From: Megamerina dolium | Lineage: Eukaryota > Arthropoda > Insecta > Diptera > Megamerinidae | DNA: 64,000 nucleotides | Assembly: GCA_963854835.1 (NCBI GenBank) | Contig: OY978529.1 | Coordinates: 7,784,501 to 7,848,500, forward strand | Reading direction: 5' to 3' | Part shown: positions 36,460-51,000 of the stretch, in pieces | Layout of the letters: each line of letters begins with the position of its first letter | Position numbering within the stretch: the stretch's first letter is position 1 | Translations under genes and position numbers: made by a program | Notes under the pieces: generated by a model | Told to the model about the DNA's origin: nothing | The model's input: only the letters and a program-made list of their open reading frames with translations | The model's database searches: none

Positions 36460-36952
36460 CTACGTCTCGATTTAGACTCAAAGACATTTGCATGAAAAAA
36501 ATTTTCAATTCTTTTTTGATGTTTCGTTCGTGTTTACACAAACTACCATATTTTCCGGCGACATGTCATCTCTTTTGTATTTTTTCTTCAGAAAATTGAA
36601 TCTATTGAAAGTATTTGAGAATGCATTGGAGAAGCCCTTAAGTTGGATTCCGACGATAGTGGAAAAGAGAAAATTCTCCTACATAAATTTAATGAATGTA
36701 TATAATTATACGTTTGTATTCCATTTGGTTTTAATGAATTTCCCATTTTTAAATTATGGCACCACCTTCACAACCTAATCAAACAAAGGCCGAAAATGAA
36801 TAAAATAGATGTCAAAAATTCTCTTCACAGCCAACATAATATTTGACAAACGAGCAAAAGCCCCTCTCTCTCTCTACCCCGTTCGTCACTTGCTTCTAAA
36901 CAAAAGGTTTTTAATGCAAATGTTCCTGTGTCTAAATCGAGACATAATCTCG
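36460..36952. mobile_element. Inverted-repeat element of about 490 bp
   Basis: Left end acgtctcgatttagactcaa followed by gacatttgcat; right end, inward, atgtctcgatttagacacag followed by gaacatttgcat. The 96-codon frame inside is not recognised as a protein. Confidence 0.6.
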
Positions 36953-37269
36953 ATTTCAACAGCAAAATCCCACTAGCAATAGTATTCATTACTGCAAAAA
37001 GTAAGTGAGTTGGTAATAGGTTGCGGGGCAAAAAACGAGGAAAATGTATTTATTTAAAGCATAATATTCTTTGTTCTTGTTGTTTTCCAAAAAAAAAAAA
37101 ATGTTTACAACCGTTTTTTTTGCAGCGATGGCGATGATGTCTAATTATTATCTTTAATTCTTTTTTTTTTTAATTTTGGTTTAGTATTTTTTTAGTAATT
37201 TTACTTTTAGTTGTTCATCTAATTTATTAAACAATTAGGTCGTACATGGAAGATGGAAGAAAACAAGTT

Positions 37270-37830
37270 TTATGTATTTGGTTGAACATAAATAGCTGGC
37301 GTCAGTTAGAAATTCCAAGCGTCTTCAGGTTCTCCAATACTTGGTCTTTCAACCGAAGGTTAGGTCTTCTCTCTTCTGCGTCGTCCTCTAGCGGGTTCCG
37401 AATATAACACCTTCTTAGCTGGAGCGTGTTCTTCCATTCGCTCGACATGGCCTAACCAGCGCAGCCGCTGGATTTTGATGCGCCTTACTATGTCAATATC
37501 GGCATATAGCTCGTACAGCACATGGTTGTGCCTTATACGGTACTCGCCACCAACACAAATAGGCCCAAAGATCTTGCGTAGGACTTTTCTCTCGAAAACT
37601 CCAAGCATTCGCTCATTCGAGGTGGAAATTGTCCAGGCTTCAGCGCCATATGTAAGGACAATTGCTTAGTTAGCCCAAAGTAGCACCTGTTTGCAAGAGT
37701 GATCATTCGCAATATCTCCAGGCTGACGTCATTACTGCTGTTAATGCTCTTTGTTTTGTTTGTTGACACTAGATACTTCGTCTTGCCCTCGTTCACCGTG
37801 AGACCCATCCAATTTAAAGCGTTTCACATT
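37270..37830 (-). mobile_element. RTE-like LINE reverse-transcriptase C-terminus, relic
   Basis: The minus frame reads LGVFERKVLRKIFGPICVGG, HNHVLYELYADIDIVRRIK and [20 protein letters not shown]. Better preserved than the 6230 copy but frameshifted on both sides. Confidence 0.85.
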
Positions 37831-37831
37831 T

Positions 37832-37945
37832 TGCTCGATTTTATTAATATTTGGCAGGGAATTCCATAGCTTGACAACACTGACAAAGAATGCTCTAGAA
37901 CAACGGTGGATACCCTCCGACCCGCGGGCCATCTGCTGCCCGCGA
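37832..37945 (-). mobile_element. Separate LINE C-terminal fragment
   Basis: Reads EGIHRCSRAFFVSVVKLWNS followed by LPNINKIEQ, the short tail with a K-LWNSLP motif found at the end of several non-LTR element proteins. Confidence 0.5.
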
Positions 37946-37989
37946 GATGTTACAAGAAATTTTTCATCTATCCAAAAGTTTTATAAAGC

Positions 37990-39060
37990 TCTTCAATCGG
38001 AGTAGCAAAATAACAACAACTTGCATTTAAGTACCTGACAAATTGAAGCAAATATTAAAATGCTATTATAACAAAATATTTGCAGCACCAGACGTCATAC
38101 TTTTTCACTTTATTGCTACATGATTAGTAGTTGTATGTTGTCGCAACCGATAGCAAAAGTAAATCATATTCACATTTATAGATTAAAAACTTATTGTTCA
38201 AACGAGGGTGTCAATTAACTACTATAGCCCGCTGAAAAAATCGTAAAGATTATTCTGGGCCGTGTTATGAAAATGTTGCCCACCCTTGTTCTAGAAAACA
38301 TAAGGTATTAATGATGAGGTATAATGATGTTACAGGTTCTAACAGATTGCGCCAAATGTAGGTTCACAAAAAGATACTCTGCGATATGTGAACATCCTTA
38401 TTAGTTACAATTTCACATACTGCGAAACAAAACCGCTCGTGTGCCACAGTTTTCTCAGTTTTCAGTTTCCTGCCGACGATCATAAGATAGCCCTCAAACA
38501 ATTATATAGCCCTGATAGGGGATCCAAGGGGCCTAGTTCTATAACCGGACAATTCTGAGTGAGAAGTTTTATAAAGTGTTGGTGGTAACTATGCTAATTG
38601 GTCCGATGGTGAGTTAGCTGCGTTTTATGTTGTTTTGCTGTTTTTTCATATTGCATTTTTGACGCTCCGAGAGGAATATATTTTTCCTACAGGTAATTTA
38701 CCATAGAAACAAAATAATTCTGCTTATGATTTATATCAGAGACACGTATTAACACGAAAATAAATTTTGGCTATTTGTTCACGTGCACTTTCAGCTCTAG
38801 TTTCTGTCTTGACTTTGTTTACCTTGGCACAGATACAATTCACTTTTTAATATAAACAATTTTTTGTTGGAATTGTCAAAGATTAATATAAAGTTCGGGA
38901 TCTCTCGTCAGTACAAACAAACATGTCTACTCTCTTCGCATGTTAATAATTATGTAAAAATATTGTTGTTATATTTATTTATTTATGTTTATTTTTGTTT
39001 TGGTATTTAAAATATAAAAAGAATAGTATATAATATACATACCAAGAAATATGTATATTG
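37990..39060. other. Intergenic stretch without recognised features
   Basis: AT-rich sequence; no convincing frame, RNA gene or repeat ends. Confidence 0.5.
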
Positions 39061-39064
39061 AATT

Positions 39065-39290
39065 CATATGAGTAGATAATGTACACAATCAAATGACTCA
39101 TATCCATGGATATATGAGCCGGTGATGGGAATATGGGAATATGAGTAGGTAATGTACACAACTGAACGACTCATATTCCACGGTATATGAGTCAGTAATG
39201 CGCATAACTTATCGACTCATATCCCTGGGTATATAAGTCTGTAAGGCGCACAAGTGATGGACTCATATCATAAGGTATATGAGTTGCTCA
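39065..39290. repeat. Palindromic minisatellite, about 46-bp unit
   Basis: Units begin gactcatat at 39095, 39168, 39214 and 39260, each followed within about 10 bases by the complement atatgag(t/c)c and a gtaatg-cgcacaact-type spacer. Two intervals are exactly 46 bases; the first is longer. Confidence 0.88.
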
Positions 39291-40149
39291 GTCCTGAAAG
39301 AATTCAGTGGTACGGCCTTCTCTTAAGCTATTACCAACTCATATGCCATATATTACCTTTTGCTACTGGGTTGTATAGCTATATATTGTGTATATGTACG
39401 TGTAGAGAAAATCCCACTGTGCGTACTCTGTGTAGGATTACATCTCAGCAAACCATAAGAATTAGAAAAGACATTTTTTTTTCCATATGAAAAACGTTTC
39501 GACCTTATTGCACTAATTTTTTCGACATTAATGCATTCATTGACTGTTTTAAATTTTCATTAGAAGCACACAGCAAGATCTGGAAATTTTAGTATATGGG
39601 CGACCAAGAATAATCGTTCTTGGGTTGTTCAATCAGCACAACTACTACTGATATTTGTGTGTTATAAATACTATAGTACAATAATAGTACTAATGGAAAT
39701 GTTCATATGAGTACAAAAGTCTTATAAAATAAAATTTCATTCAAATTAGTTATATGTAAAGTAATAGAATATTATATTATATATTATTATATAATTATTA
39801 TTATTGTTTTATTGTTGTTATTATTATTATTATTATTTTTATTATTATTATTGGCATTTTTTGTAATAAATTGAATCATGGAAATATAAAAACAAGAAAA
39901 AATAAAAATGTTATAGGAAACCCAACTTGCTTATGAATGATATATTTTAGTTTCATAGTATCATATTTAAAAACAAGTTCTAAACGATGTAAAAATTATC
40001 TGAAAGCGGTCTAAGTGATGCATACTTAAGCCGAATTAGGCCCACCATAGTACCACACACTCTCGATCCTTAACTCATTAACTCCAACCAATTGAAGCTC
40101 ATGATGTAGCGAGTACGATCCCTCACACTTACCATTGAGAGGCTAATAA
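39291..40149. other. AT-rich intergenic stretch
   Basis: Contains a (TTA/ATT)n run at about 39770-39850. No gene seen. Confidence 0.5.
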
Positions 40150-40400
40150 GCCTATCTGGATTTTAAAATACTAAATGTAACTTGTATCTACGGCGGAACT
40201 CCGAGCATGCACACATAAGATGCAGGATTTTATGCTCTTCTTCTTCGTCTTTGCAGAAGTCATACGTTAGGTGGCCTAACCCTGTTCTTATAGCTTCTGT
40301 CAAGACCTTTAGCACAGGTCTATCTAAACTGAGCAGACTTTTTGTGCGGTTCAAGTCCAGTTGCGCGGTCTTGCTCCTAAGAGAGTGTGGCCTTTAGTCA
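40150..40400 (-). mobile_element. R1/LOA-type LINE C-terminal fragment
   Basis: Minus frame: LSLDRPVLKVLTEAIRTGLG, then HLTYDFCKDEEEEHKILHLM and CACSEFRRR, the terminal cysteine box of R1-type LINE proteins. Confidence 0.65.
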
Positions 40401-41019
40401 TTTGTATTTCGTAACCCACCGGTGGACAACGGAGAAGAGGCAGACCTAACCTCGATGAGAAGACCAAGTACTGATGAACTTCTAACTAATAAATTCGACC
40501 CAAATCGATTTTCGGTTGTAATGACAACATAAGTAAGAAAGTAAGTATGTAAATATTTACCTGTGTTTTAGCAATTGTACAGCCCTGATTTTATCTGAAT
40601 TGTCAGCAATTTATAATTTGTAACAAGATGTCCTCAAATCGCATATACGTCCTCCCTTCTCCAACTACTCCGGAATAAGGACAAAGTTAGGCCGATATTC
40701 CGCCAGACAATTTAGGAGTGCAACCGAAGCTGTCTTACAGTAATGGAGGTTTATTTGAAGAAGAATGCGCCATCCATCCGAGTGACGTTTGCATCTTTCA
40801 GAGACCTTCTAAGATGCAAGTTTTGAACTAGAAGAAGTGTAGCCATTTTCATTACTGACACGGTCGACATCATTCATTTCATTGCCGCACATAGATATCA
40901 CTTTTGGACGTTTTAACCGTAATCTTGTCATTGACAACAACACTTTTATAGTTGCTCCTTTTTGGTACGGTATCACCTATGTCGGTGTTTGCACTGCTGT
41001 TTTCAATTTTGACAAACTT

Positions 41020-41404
41020 CCATTTGTCTACTGAGAAAAAATATGAAAATATTCTAGTCGAATCAACCCTGATCGATCATTGGATGGCGTCAATAATAAT
41101 TGCAACACTTATTTTGTACTGACTATGTTCAACAACAGTTTATTTAATCAACTATTTACAATCACTCTTTAAATTACTTGTTGCATTAACTTGCTATCGT
41201 GTGATGTTGCCTCTATCACTTTCGGAATTCAATCGATTCATTTGTCAACAAATAGTCCTATTTATACTCTGTGACAACACTCCAGAATCTTCCTTTATCG
41301 TAATCGAGTTTCTTCTCCTTCTTTCTCGTTGGCTTGTTCTGGTTATCGCCCATTTCTTTTTGTTGACGTTCGTTTCGATGATACCATTATTCGTGCTATT
41401 CACA
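41020..41404 (-). repeat. Solo LTR relic
   Basis: Shares gcaacacttattttgtac, atttaatcaactatttacaa, ctatttatactctgt and agaatcttcctttatcg-type blocks in the same order with the LTR at 997-1398. No internal retrotransposon sequence is beside it. Boundaries are approximate. Confidence 0.7.
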
Positions 41405-42064
41405 ATTCAAATCAAAATTGATCAAAATTCAATTTTCATCTTAGTTGTGCGGAGCTTCATATGCTCTTTTGTAGTTTAATTTGGATGACAATTCATAAAG
41501 GCGAATAACGTCATTCGTCATTTTACATCTTAAAGCTATAATAATATAAACGCACTTGAAATTCAAATTGAAGATGCAAGAAAAAAATAAATGTTTATGA
41601 TTTATATTCAAAGTGATACAAAAATAGCTCATATGATTGTCAATCTCATTTTGTGCCCACCGCCGTTCGGTCTAATTATATTTGCAGCAGTAGTTGTAGC
41701 ACGATTTTCGTGTGGGCAAGCACACAGCACCAAATGTCATATTTCTATGCTGGCAATACTCTACTCGTATGAGATAAGGATTTAACTTTTTTTTATTTAT
41801 TCAGTGATTTTTGTATTCATTGTTGTTGATTTTGTGTGCAAGTGTATTTATTATCTTAACAGAAAAACGATCAAAGAGCAGTACAATTAATTTTACGCAT
41901 CATTTGCAAATGCTGTGATATTCGGTGCATTACCATAAAACGACAAAATTCACAAATTGCCGAGGTGATAAAGCCAGTTGAATCTGATTGAGAAAATGCA
42001 CCTAACAAAGAAAACAACTGCCTCGAAACCAAATTGAAAGAAAGGAATTTATTGAACAAAAGAA

Positions 42065-45000
42065 ATGTTGCGAAAATTTCGTAGTAACCAAGAAAATGAA
42101 GAATCTCTAATTACCAATGAGCAATTACCAGCTACATTGGAAAATTGCTATGATCATGACGGTTCTGAAAGTTCTACCTCTGGAGATCATAATATATCCG
42201 CCAGCAATACATTTACTCCAGCAACTCGATGTGATTTCATTCAGAATAAAGAATTATCTACGGACGATTTGTCGAACCAAATAGAGGTGACCTATTCCGA
42301 ATCAACAATCGACCATTATAAAATTACGTACTCAACTTTTTATTTATTGGGTATTGCAACAATGACACCATGGAACTTCTTTGTCACAGCGGAAGATGTA
42401 AGTTTGGAGAAGTCATATGATTTATTGTATATTTTAAAATATTATGTGTGTTACTCGATGTGGCTAACCAAACGCTTCACCAGCCGTCTTTCGTATGCAT
42501 TTTGCAGAGCTGTAAAAGTGCATTTTCACTTTCCATAATTGCATATAAATTTTCAAAAGCATTCAGTATGTGAAGTCTTTAGATTGATAAAAATGAATGA
42601 ATTTTAATCCCTTTCAATCGAATAATTGGAAAACCTAAAGAATTCATACTGGATTTATTCTTTAATGAATACAGCCGCCGATGGCTGCAGCCTCAAGAGA
42701 ATGGTAATGGCAGTAGTAGAAAAGTAATTTTATATTTTAATAGTGATACCACTAACAGCTTTTCTTCGTCGCGTTGAATTGTTTACGAAAAATCTGTATA
42801 GTTGTTGTAACGTTTGAAAATGCAAGTAACCGTACATTTTATTCGATTCATTGATGTGAATAAACAACATAAATTAAGAGAGTTGAAAAGAATGATAGAC
42901 GTGATTGATATTTTTCAAGTCCCATTTTTTCCTGAATGGAAAAGACCTGATTTAAAGTTTTCAAAAACTATAAATGGTTTGGCTTCAAGTCTTTAACAAA
43001 AAGGAAGCAAAAAATTATAATCTCGTTGATGCAGCTATTAAATAAATATGTGAATTCCGAAATCCTTTATAGCTATGGCATTTTATACAATATACGAGGA
43101 AGGAAGCCTTTCTAAATTGAAGGGTTAATCGGCAGTTTTCATTAATGACATTTTGTTTTTTTTTTTACGTTTTGCAGAGATGTTTATGCAGTTCACTTCA
43201 TATAATTGATAAGCATAATAATGTCGTATAATGAATAGAAAAGTATGATCATCCAGTGATGAGCACGATGAATAAGAAAATCAATATTATATAACATTTT
43301 ATGGTATACAGCAGTTCAGTGATAAAGTTTGGCAACGCAGCCTCTTTGTACTAAGTACCATTTATTTTCATGTCTTATCTATTGTATTTTTGATCATATG
43401 ATAATGTATGTATTGTTATGAAAAAAGTCAAAATGAATATTTGGAGTATTCTCAACTCTACTTTATCTCCATTCGCAAATGTTGACATTATGTTTATTCT
43501 ATGAAAAGAAAACATTCCTTCCATTCCATTCTACTTACTCTAATTTGTATTTGCTAAGAGAGAATGAAAGATAGCGGCTATTCTAACATCAATCGAGTGC
43601 TTTGAAGATGTAAGCAAATCCCTTCCTGCAGCTTTCTACAACAAACTTAAGACCATGCATTTTCTGCAGAGTATAAAAATGAATTCTCGTACCACTAAGA
43701 CCTTCAAGATAGCAATGTAATGAGTAATATTAATATGAACCAATGAACTGTAATTCCAGAAAATATTTTTTTGTTTATATATTTTATAAATTTATTTATG
43801 AAATATAAAATTAATAAAAAAATACAATTCACTTTATTTATGATGCAAGCTTTGCAAAAACTTAATATTCATTCAATATCAAGTCTCGCCGCACTAATAT
43901 CATATGCCAACAAAATAGTTTATTTGGTGCATAAGAAAAGCGCTGATTGCTATTGATCCCAATTTTGAGGAAAATGTAGTTACGAGGTTAATGCAGATAT
44001 GGGAAGTGTTGTAAGATTATAATAAACAAATAGCACATTATTATTTATTACTTGAATATAATTAAAATGACTCATGAAAACTACAGATAAGAAGTTAAAG
44101 TAATTAACGAAAACATGAATATCAAAATATAAAAAAAAATCCAGTAATGTTGTGCGTGTTAAATTTTGTACGCCTTGTGACGTCACTTTTTCTTAACTGC
44201 TTCACAGAGGTCTTTTAGAAGCAATTCTATAACAAATTGATGCTGCCGAAAGAATTGCCAATTGTTCTTCAGTATGTGTGGTGCCGTTCGAAAGTAAAAA
44301 TATTTTCGTTCGAATACTCGACCTACGAGTATACTCAACGCACTACCCACTCAGTTACGGCACTCACCAGAAATATTGGTTAATTTAAAAAGTAGCCGCG
44401 GTTTGTTTGGTACATTTTTAAACAAACATTTTCTTTATTGAAAATCACTTTTAATCACATATTGGCCATTGTTATCTACGACCTTTTGCCATTTTTTTTT
44501 TGGTAACTTCATAATTCCATCGGTTTAGAACTGCTGTGGTTTATCGGCGAAAATTTGGCCAAGTGATTTTCAGCGGATCTCCGGTCGGCCAGTTTTGCGA
44601 AGACCAAAAAAAATGGTGGTCAGACAGTGCAAGGTCCGGGCTATACACTGGATACATCAAATCTTTTGCCAATTCTGGTCGTTTTTCCTTGATTGCTTCG
44701 TTCAAGCGGTCGAGTTGTGAGTAGTAAAGTCCAGAATTAACCGTTTCTCCAAATTCTAGCAGCTCGTAATATACAATTCCCTTCCAATCCCATCAAAATA
44801 TCAATCCAGGCTTTTGAAGTCGTTTGTGAAGGGTCACCGGCCTTTGAACACGATCGTTTGCATTGGATACTCTCGTATGTAATCCATTTTTCATCGCCCG
44901 TAATGATTCGCTTCAAAAATGGTTCGATTTCGTTGCGTTTCAGCAGTGTTTCACTGATGGTAATTCCTTCAATCCAATTTCTTTGTGTTAATTCATGTGC

Positions 45001-48000
45001 TATCCAAATATAGAGCAAACATTGCGTAGCCTGCTCTTTTGAGTGGATTCCAAACTGTCACATAGTTGATGTTTAGTGCCTCCGATAACTCCCGATAGTC
45101 TCAATATTTCATCGACTTCTTCGGTGACTGGCCGACTAGAGCGAGATGCATCTTTGACATCGAAATTTCATTCATTTTCAAATCAATATAACTTTTGACA
45201 CAAGCAATAAACTCATTCAATCGGATTACTGTTGTTAACAGTAACAAAAAACCGAGGGAACTTTTTAAATTACCCAATATATTAATTTCATTCAATTATT
45301 TCATCTTCTAAATGAATGCATTTATTAATTTTTGTTTCTTAAAAGGAAGTTACATTTTTTTTACAATAATCAAATAAATTTAGTAGTATGTGTTACGGAA
45401 TACTGAAAATTATTTAACATGTATTTTTACGAAAGTAATAGTTGGAAATCCTCGAAGATACCATATTTATTATTTCCTGGAATAGCATATATTTTATAAA
45501 TAATTTCGAAAAATCATGCTTTAAAGAAGTCAAATAGGGCACCATCTTCGAAACGTAATTAAAATGAAAAACAAACCAACTCTTATAAAATCAATTGGAA
45601 TTACCTCCCACTTTGATGCCCTCTGTCGAACGCAATATACTGGGCTTCGATCACTTTTTATGGTGCTCGAGTCTACTATTAATATGCGTAGAATTACATG
45701 CTTATTGAAGGCAGTTATGAAAAATACTACACAACAGCATGACGGCTTTTATATGATTGTAAGTATTATTATTAGTTTTTCCATTTCAAAAATTTAATTT
45801 TTCAAAAGATTTCTAAAATAATTTTACAATTTCAAGAATAGGGTTATTGGGCAATGATCACTACCCATACATTGGGCTCGTATACAATTATCGACAATAC
45901 GTTTGACTAATCGCTCCGAAGTAATGAAATAATCCAGACGCCAACCGACATTACGAGACCTTGCATTCCCCATGTACGACCAAAAGGTATAAGATCCTGT
46001 ACGGTCTGGATACAAAAATCGGAATGTATCCACATAACCCAACGCTAATAAATCTGACATCTTATCGCGTTCCTCTTTAGTAAAACCAGCATTACGCATA
46101 TTTGACTTCGGGTTAGCCAAGTCGATTTCCTTATGTGAAACGTTCATATCTCCACAAATAATAACAGGTTTGCGTGCATCTAATTTGCAAACGAATTTTT
46201 GAAATAGTATCTCCCATCGCATGCGCAACTCCAAATTAACCAATTTTCGACCAGAATTGGGCACGTAAACATTCACAAGGAAAAATTTCTCATATTCAGC
46301 TGTTATTATTCTACCGGCACTGTCGAATTCACTATTTCCAATACCGTATTCAACATTAATAGGCATGATTTTAGAGTAGATGCCAACACCTGCATATCCT
46401 CCCGGCATACACAACCAGTATGGATGATATCCTGGTATACGTACAGCTTCCTCTGGTAGTTGATCTGGAGTACATTTTATTTCCTATTTTATAACATCAT
46501 TGATCAGATATCTATCAAACAGTAACACAACACCGCATACATACCTGCATACAAAAAATATCAGGCTCCTCGTATTGTAAAAACTTTAAGCCATCTTTCT
46601 TTAGCCATGAACGAAGTCCTGCTACATTCCAACTAGAAATTTTTAGATTATATGACTCTACGTCAGTGCCATCATTTGAAGATAATGCAAAATCAGCTTT
46701 GTTGTAAGTTGTAGACACGCTATTAATTAACGCGACTTTCTTCGATGGTGCAGCTGTAAAATATACGAAAATGAGTTTCAAATTTGAACAACATTAAAAA
46801 TTATGTATACGTTCAGAATCATCTGCATTTCCACTAGGAGCTCGTTTTCTACCACGTTTCAATTTGCTTTTAGCATCGACAGAATCAACTGAAATTAAGC
46901 AGATAAAAAACATATTTTTTAAAATTGCCAAGATAATAAAAAGTGTACAAATTTAATGTGCTTAAATTTTTAGATGATCATAAAGACCGGCTGGGGTGCA
47001 TTTTACCTTTCGAACTTTGTTCTGTTTCCGCCACATGTTCTCCTAATTTCGAATGCTGCACTTTTTTTGTGCTTTTTTTACGTTTTGTGTCCTGCGGACT
47101 TGTATCCAAATGTATGTCTCTTGAACGCTCGGTATCAACTTTATTTTTGATAGCCCTCTTTTTTGAAGGTCCATTTGTTAATTGATCTATAAAAATTGAA
47201 CACTGTAAAATTGAATCGGTGAATAATATTGGAATGTAACCAACTTGATTTATCTCCATCATTTTGGCCACCTAATAGCGTTTCACTTGATTTATCAGGT
47301 ATAATATCCGTTTCACCACCTGTAAAACCGTTACTGTTTAACGTTCAAAGCGTTCTAATCAACAACTTACCTCTTTCGGCCAATTTTATTTGAGAGGTAC
47401 CCGATACCGCAGCCTTTTTTTTCTCAGCTTTCTTCGGTCTCGCTCCAATCTTCGCAGAAACTTTACTTTCCTTGATTCCATTAATATCTGGCTTCATTGA
47501 TGCGGCTCGCTTACTACGAGTTGAAATTACATTTCTTTCTTGTAAATCGCTTTCAATTAATGTATTTTGGTTTTCATGCGACTCATTATCGCGTCTTTTA
47601 CTTTTACTTTTAACTTCTTTGTGAACACTCCCATTTTTTTTGCCACGAGCAGTACGGGCACCCACCAATGGGGTTTCTCCATTCAACTGCAATGTTGCAC
47701 CAAGCTCCAAGTTCGATGCTGCAGCATCCTCTTCAAGATTTTTCGATCCATTGATTGGCGCAGAGGCTTTCTTTACACGCGGCATACTTTTTCCGAATTT
47801 TTTAATATTTCTTTAAATAAGCTTGACAAAAAACGTTTACTCCGTCATCACTAAATAAATGTATATGAACAATGCAATACACAAAACTTGCTTTTGCATG
47901 AACCAATGCAGCGCTTGTGCTCCTCATTTGCAATTTTTGGCGGTATGTATGATAGCGATGGGTTACGCAATAGCTGCGTTGCGTTATTACGTCGGTACCC

Positions 48001-51000
48001 AGCATTGAAATAACTAGATGCGCTAGTACACTTAAGACCTACGCAAACAGACACGATACGGTATAATTCAGTACGATATGCGTTTTCAAACATCATACCA
48101 CAATGTGACGATGAAGTATGAAGCTGAAGCTAACTATGAAGCGAAAAGTAACCGTCACTATGGTGGTTATTAAATATTTAAAATATAAATTTTGAAACAT
48201 TTTTAAGCATATATTTTCAAACTTGTGTAAAACAACACAATGTAAAATGCTTATGGCAAACTCAATAGTACGATGTTAATGTTATCAATTAGTTGCGGTT
48301 GGTTGATCTGACGTTGTTTAGATAAAAAAACAATTAATTTCCCATTTGCAGATTGCCTTCTGCTTTTTGTAGCCAAAATCAAATAATAGAAATTACTTGT
48401 TTAAAGTCAAAAATTTTATATAACATTTCATTTTTCATTTTCATTTCTTATGGGAACAATACACTTTTGATGTTTTACCGTCAAACCATTTAAAGTTGAA
48501 AAATATACAGCAAAATAGAGAAATGAACAGTTCACTTGAAACTTTTATTTTAATGTAAAACGAACCTGCATCACGTTAAATAAAAAGCTGATAATATACA
48601 CTGCAGTAAAAGTTCGAATGTAAAATATAGAATCATTAATGAGAAGTAAAAAAATGTAAACATTTATTATCAAAATATTGAAAGTGTAGTATAGTTCTTA
48701 TACAATAGTATGCTTTCACATAGAGATTACCACAACTAGATTACGAAAATCTATCTTCCCGTTTACACAAGTAAGATTTATTATTAAAAGGATTGTTAAC
48801 TGTCAAAATCAAACGTTAAATCAACGCCACGAAATAATCGATAAAAACAGAGTTACATATAGGAAAATCTACAAAAGTTATCGGGATTTGCACAAAATTC
48901 TAGATTATGGTGGTAGTAATTTTATATGGGAAATCTGTTTGTTTATAGCTAGATTTGAGTGATAATCTCGTATGTGTAAACGTAATATTATATCACATTT
49001 TAAATCAAAACCCTATCGACTATAAGGCTTAATGCAAGGAAACTACTTTAAAAAAATTTCGCACAAGTTGCACCGTTTCATAGTAATCCGTGGGAATTAG
49101 TGTCCGTAAAATGTTGATGGACAAATTGTTGCTTCAATTTAGTAATTGCAGCAAAGTTTAAAATTCAGTATCCTCCTCAATACTGAAAAAGTGATATTCC
49201 TTGACAATAATTCTGAAAAAATGAAACTTACGCGTCTTATGTTTTATGATATATATGAAATTCTTTTTATTTTTTAAATAGTTCCAAAAGTTCTGAATAT
49301 TTAAACCTATTCTATAGTTATAGTCAAAGTTAGAATAAGCTTTTTAACAGATTTTTGAATGGGAGATATGTCAAAATAGTCAGACGGTTTAAGAAAAGCT
49401 CAATTCAATTAATTTCAATCAGTTTTAAATTTAACTAATAATAAACGTAACTATTTGTACTGTCTCCTAAGCTGGTGTATTAAGGTAATTCACATTGTTG
49501 TTCTATGAGTTCGGTCCAATACCTCTATTAAAAAGCCAACATCTATTTACTAAGGATGTGCCCATATTTTATCGCTCATCGGTTCTCAGTGAATTTGACA
49601 TATTGTGAAATCACAGTAGTTCCAAGAGTTGCATTATTCATTCGTTATTCCGCATTGCTCACGTTTTGCTTTTCCATTTGTTCGCCATTTTGTCATTTTC
49701 AATCACAGCCTAACTACTATTACGTCACAAATAAAAAATCCTCTCTGATGGACGCAATCTTCTTTTCCACCATTCTCGTCTTTAACTTACTTCGAGTCCT
49801 CATCACTATTCTTATTCTTGCCTGTAAACCATGCATCCTTTTCGATACGCTTTTGCAGCAACATCTGTCGCTCTGCGTTGCTCCCTGTACAGTTCAATTA
49901 AAATTTTTGAGAAATGCTTGTAATTAAGTGAAATAAATAAATACGTATATGTCATTCATTTTTCCATTTTCTAACTGGTGTCCATTCCGCAAAGTTGTAT
50001 TATTCGTTTGTAAATTTGCCGCAAATATTATATATACCTATAAGTTTAAATTTCCCGATTATAAAAAACGTCTATACTATCAAAAATGTTACTCAACTCA
50101 CAACAGTCAAAAATAATCTCGCGTTGTACTTTGCTATCGATTCACACACTTTTTGTGTTAACGCACTAACGCAGTCCGTAACCATTTTTTAATTTTAACA
50201 TTGCGCTGTGCTATAAAGCAAACAACACACTGACAATCGAACAACGATGTTATCGATTTTAATTTAACACAATCTAAAAAGAAATGACAAAAATCGGCAA
50301 TTTCGCCACACACGCACAATCGATTGAAAGTTGACAATCGTTTTTGTTCACTTTCAATTGGTTTGCAAACCTCGCCACACACATATCAATCTGCTGAAAA
50401 TTCAAAAAATCGTTTTGATTCGTTACCAGTGTAGCCTGCTCAAATTTGCTGCCAATAATATAAAGTACCACAGTATTAACGACCAGGTATAGCAACGGGG
50501 CATCTCCTCAGGCGATTATTGCCAACTCAGACAGCGCATATTGCTTATGAAAAACAATAATTAGAGCAGTTTTCTTAATAATTATTACCTGCCATGAACT
50601 GTCAGTTTGATAATTTTTCATCTCTACTAAAAGTTCGCTGTGGCAATAATTTTAAATTCAACGCAAAGTTTTGGTCCGCTACGTTTTTGTTTACCTGAGT
50701 TTTATGTCGGAGAGTTGAGGAATAATAGCTAGAATAACAAACATAAAAGAAACATTTTTAAGCGCGCTCAATGCAGCGAAATCCTTGTTTGACCCCATCC
50801 GCTGATAAAACCTATATCTGGCAACCAAAATGATAGATGATTTGGATGTAAACAAAAATACAAAAATTTATAACAGCACAAAATAAAAACTTGTGATTTA
50901 AAGTTGCACTATAAATGTCATTGTTCTCTCTGAGCTTACTCTACGTCGTTATTATTCGACCATGGCGAATACGATGGATATGCTTCGCTGTGTGCGTTTG

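Noticed and set aside
36488..36778. 96-codon frame
   Set aside because: Lies inside an inverted-repeat element and matches no family known to me; likely chance in AT-rich DNA.
38990..39300. CRISPR-like spaced repeats
   Set aside because: Units are diverged palindromes without unique spacers, in a eukaryotic context with introns and SINEs; they form a minisatellite.
42398..42538. Continuation of the ENT frame to a stop at 42538
   Set aside because: A consensus donor gtaagt lies at 42398, and the next exon restores the conserved motif after NFFVTAED; the read-through is intron.
49556..49927. 123-codon frame in ENT intron 1
   Set aside because: Hydrophobic, cysteine-rich, low-information translation with no recognisable motif or splice context; not supported as a gene.
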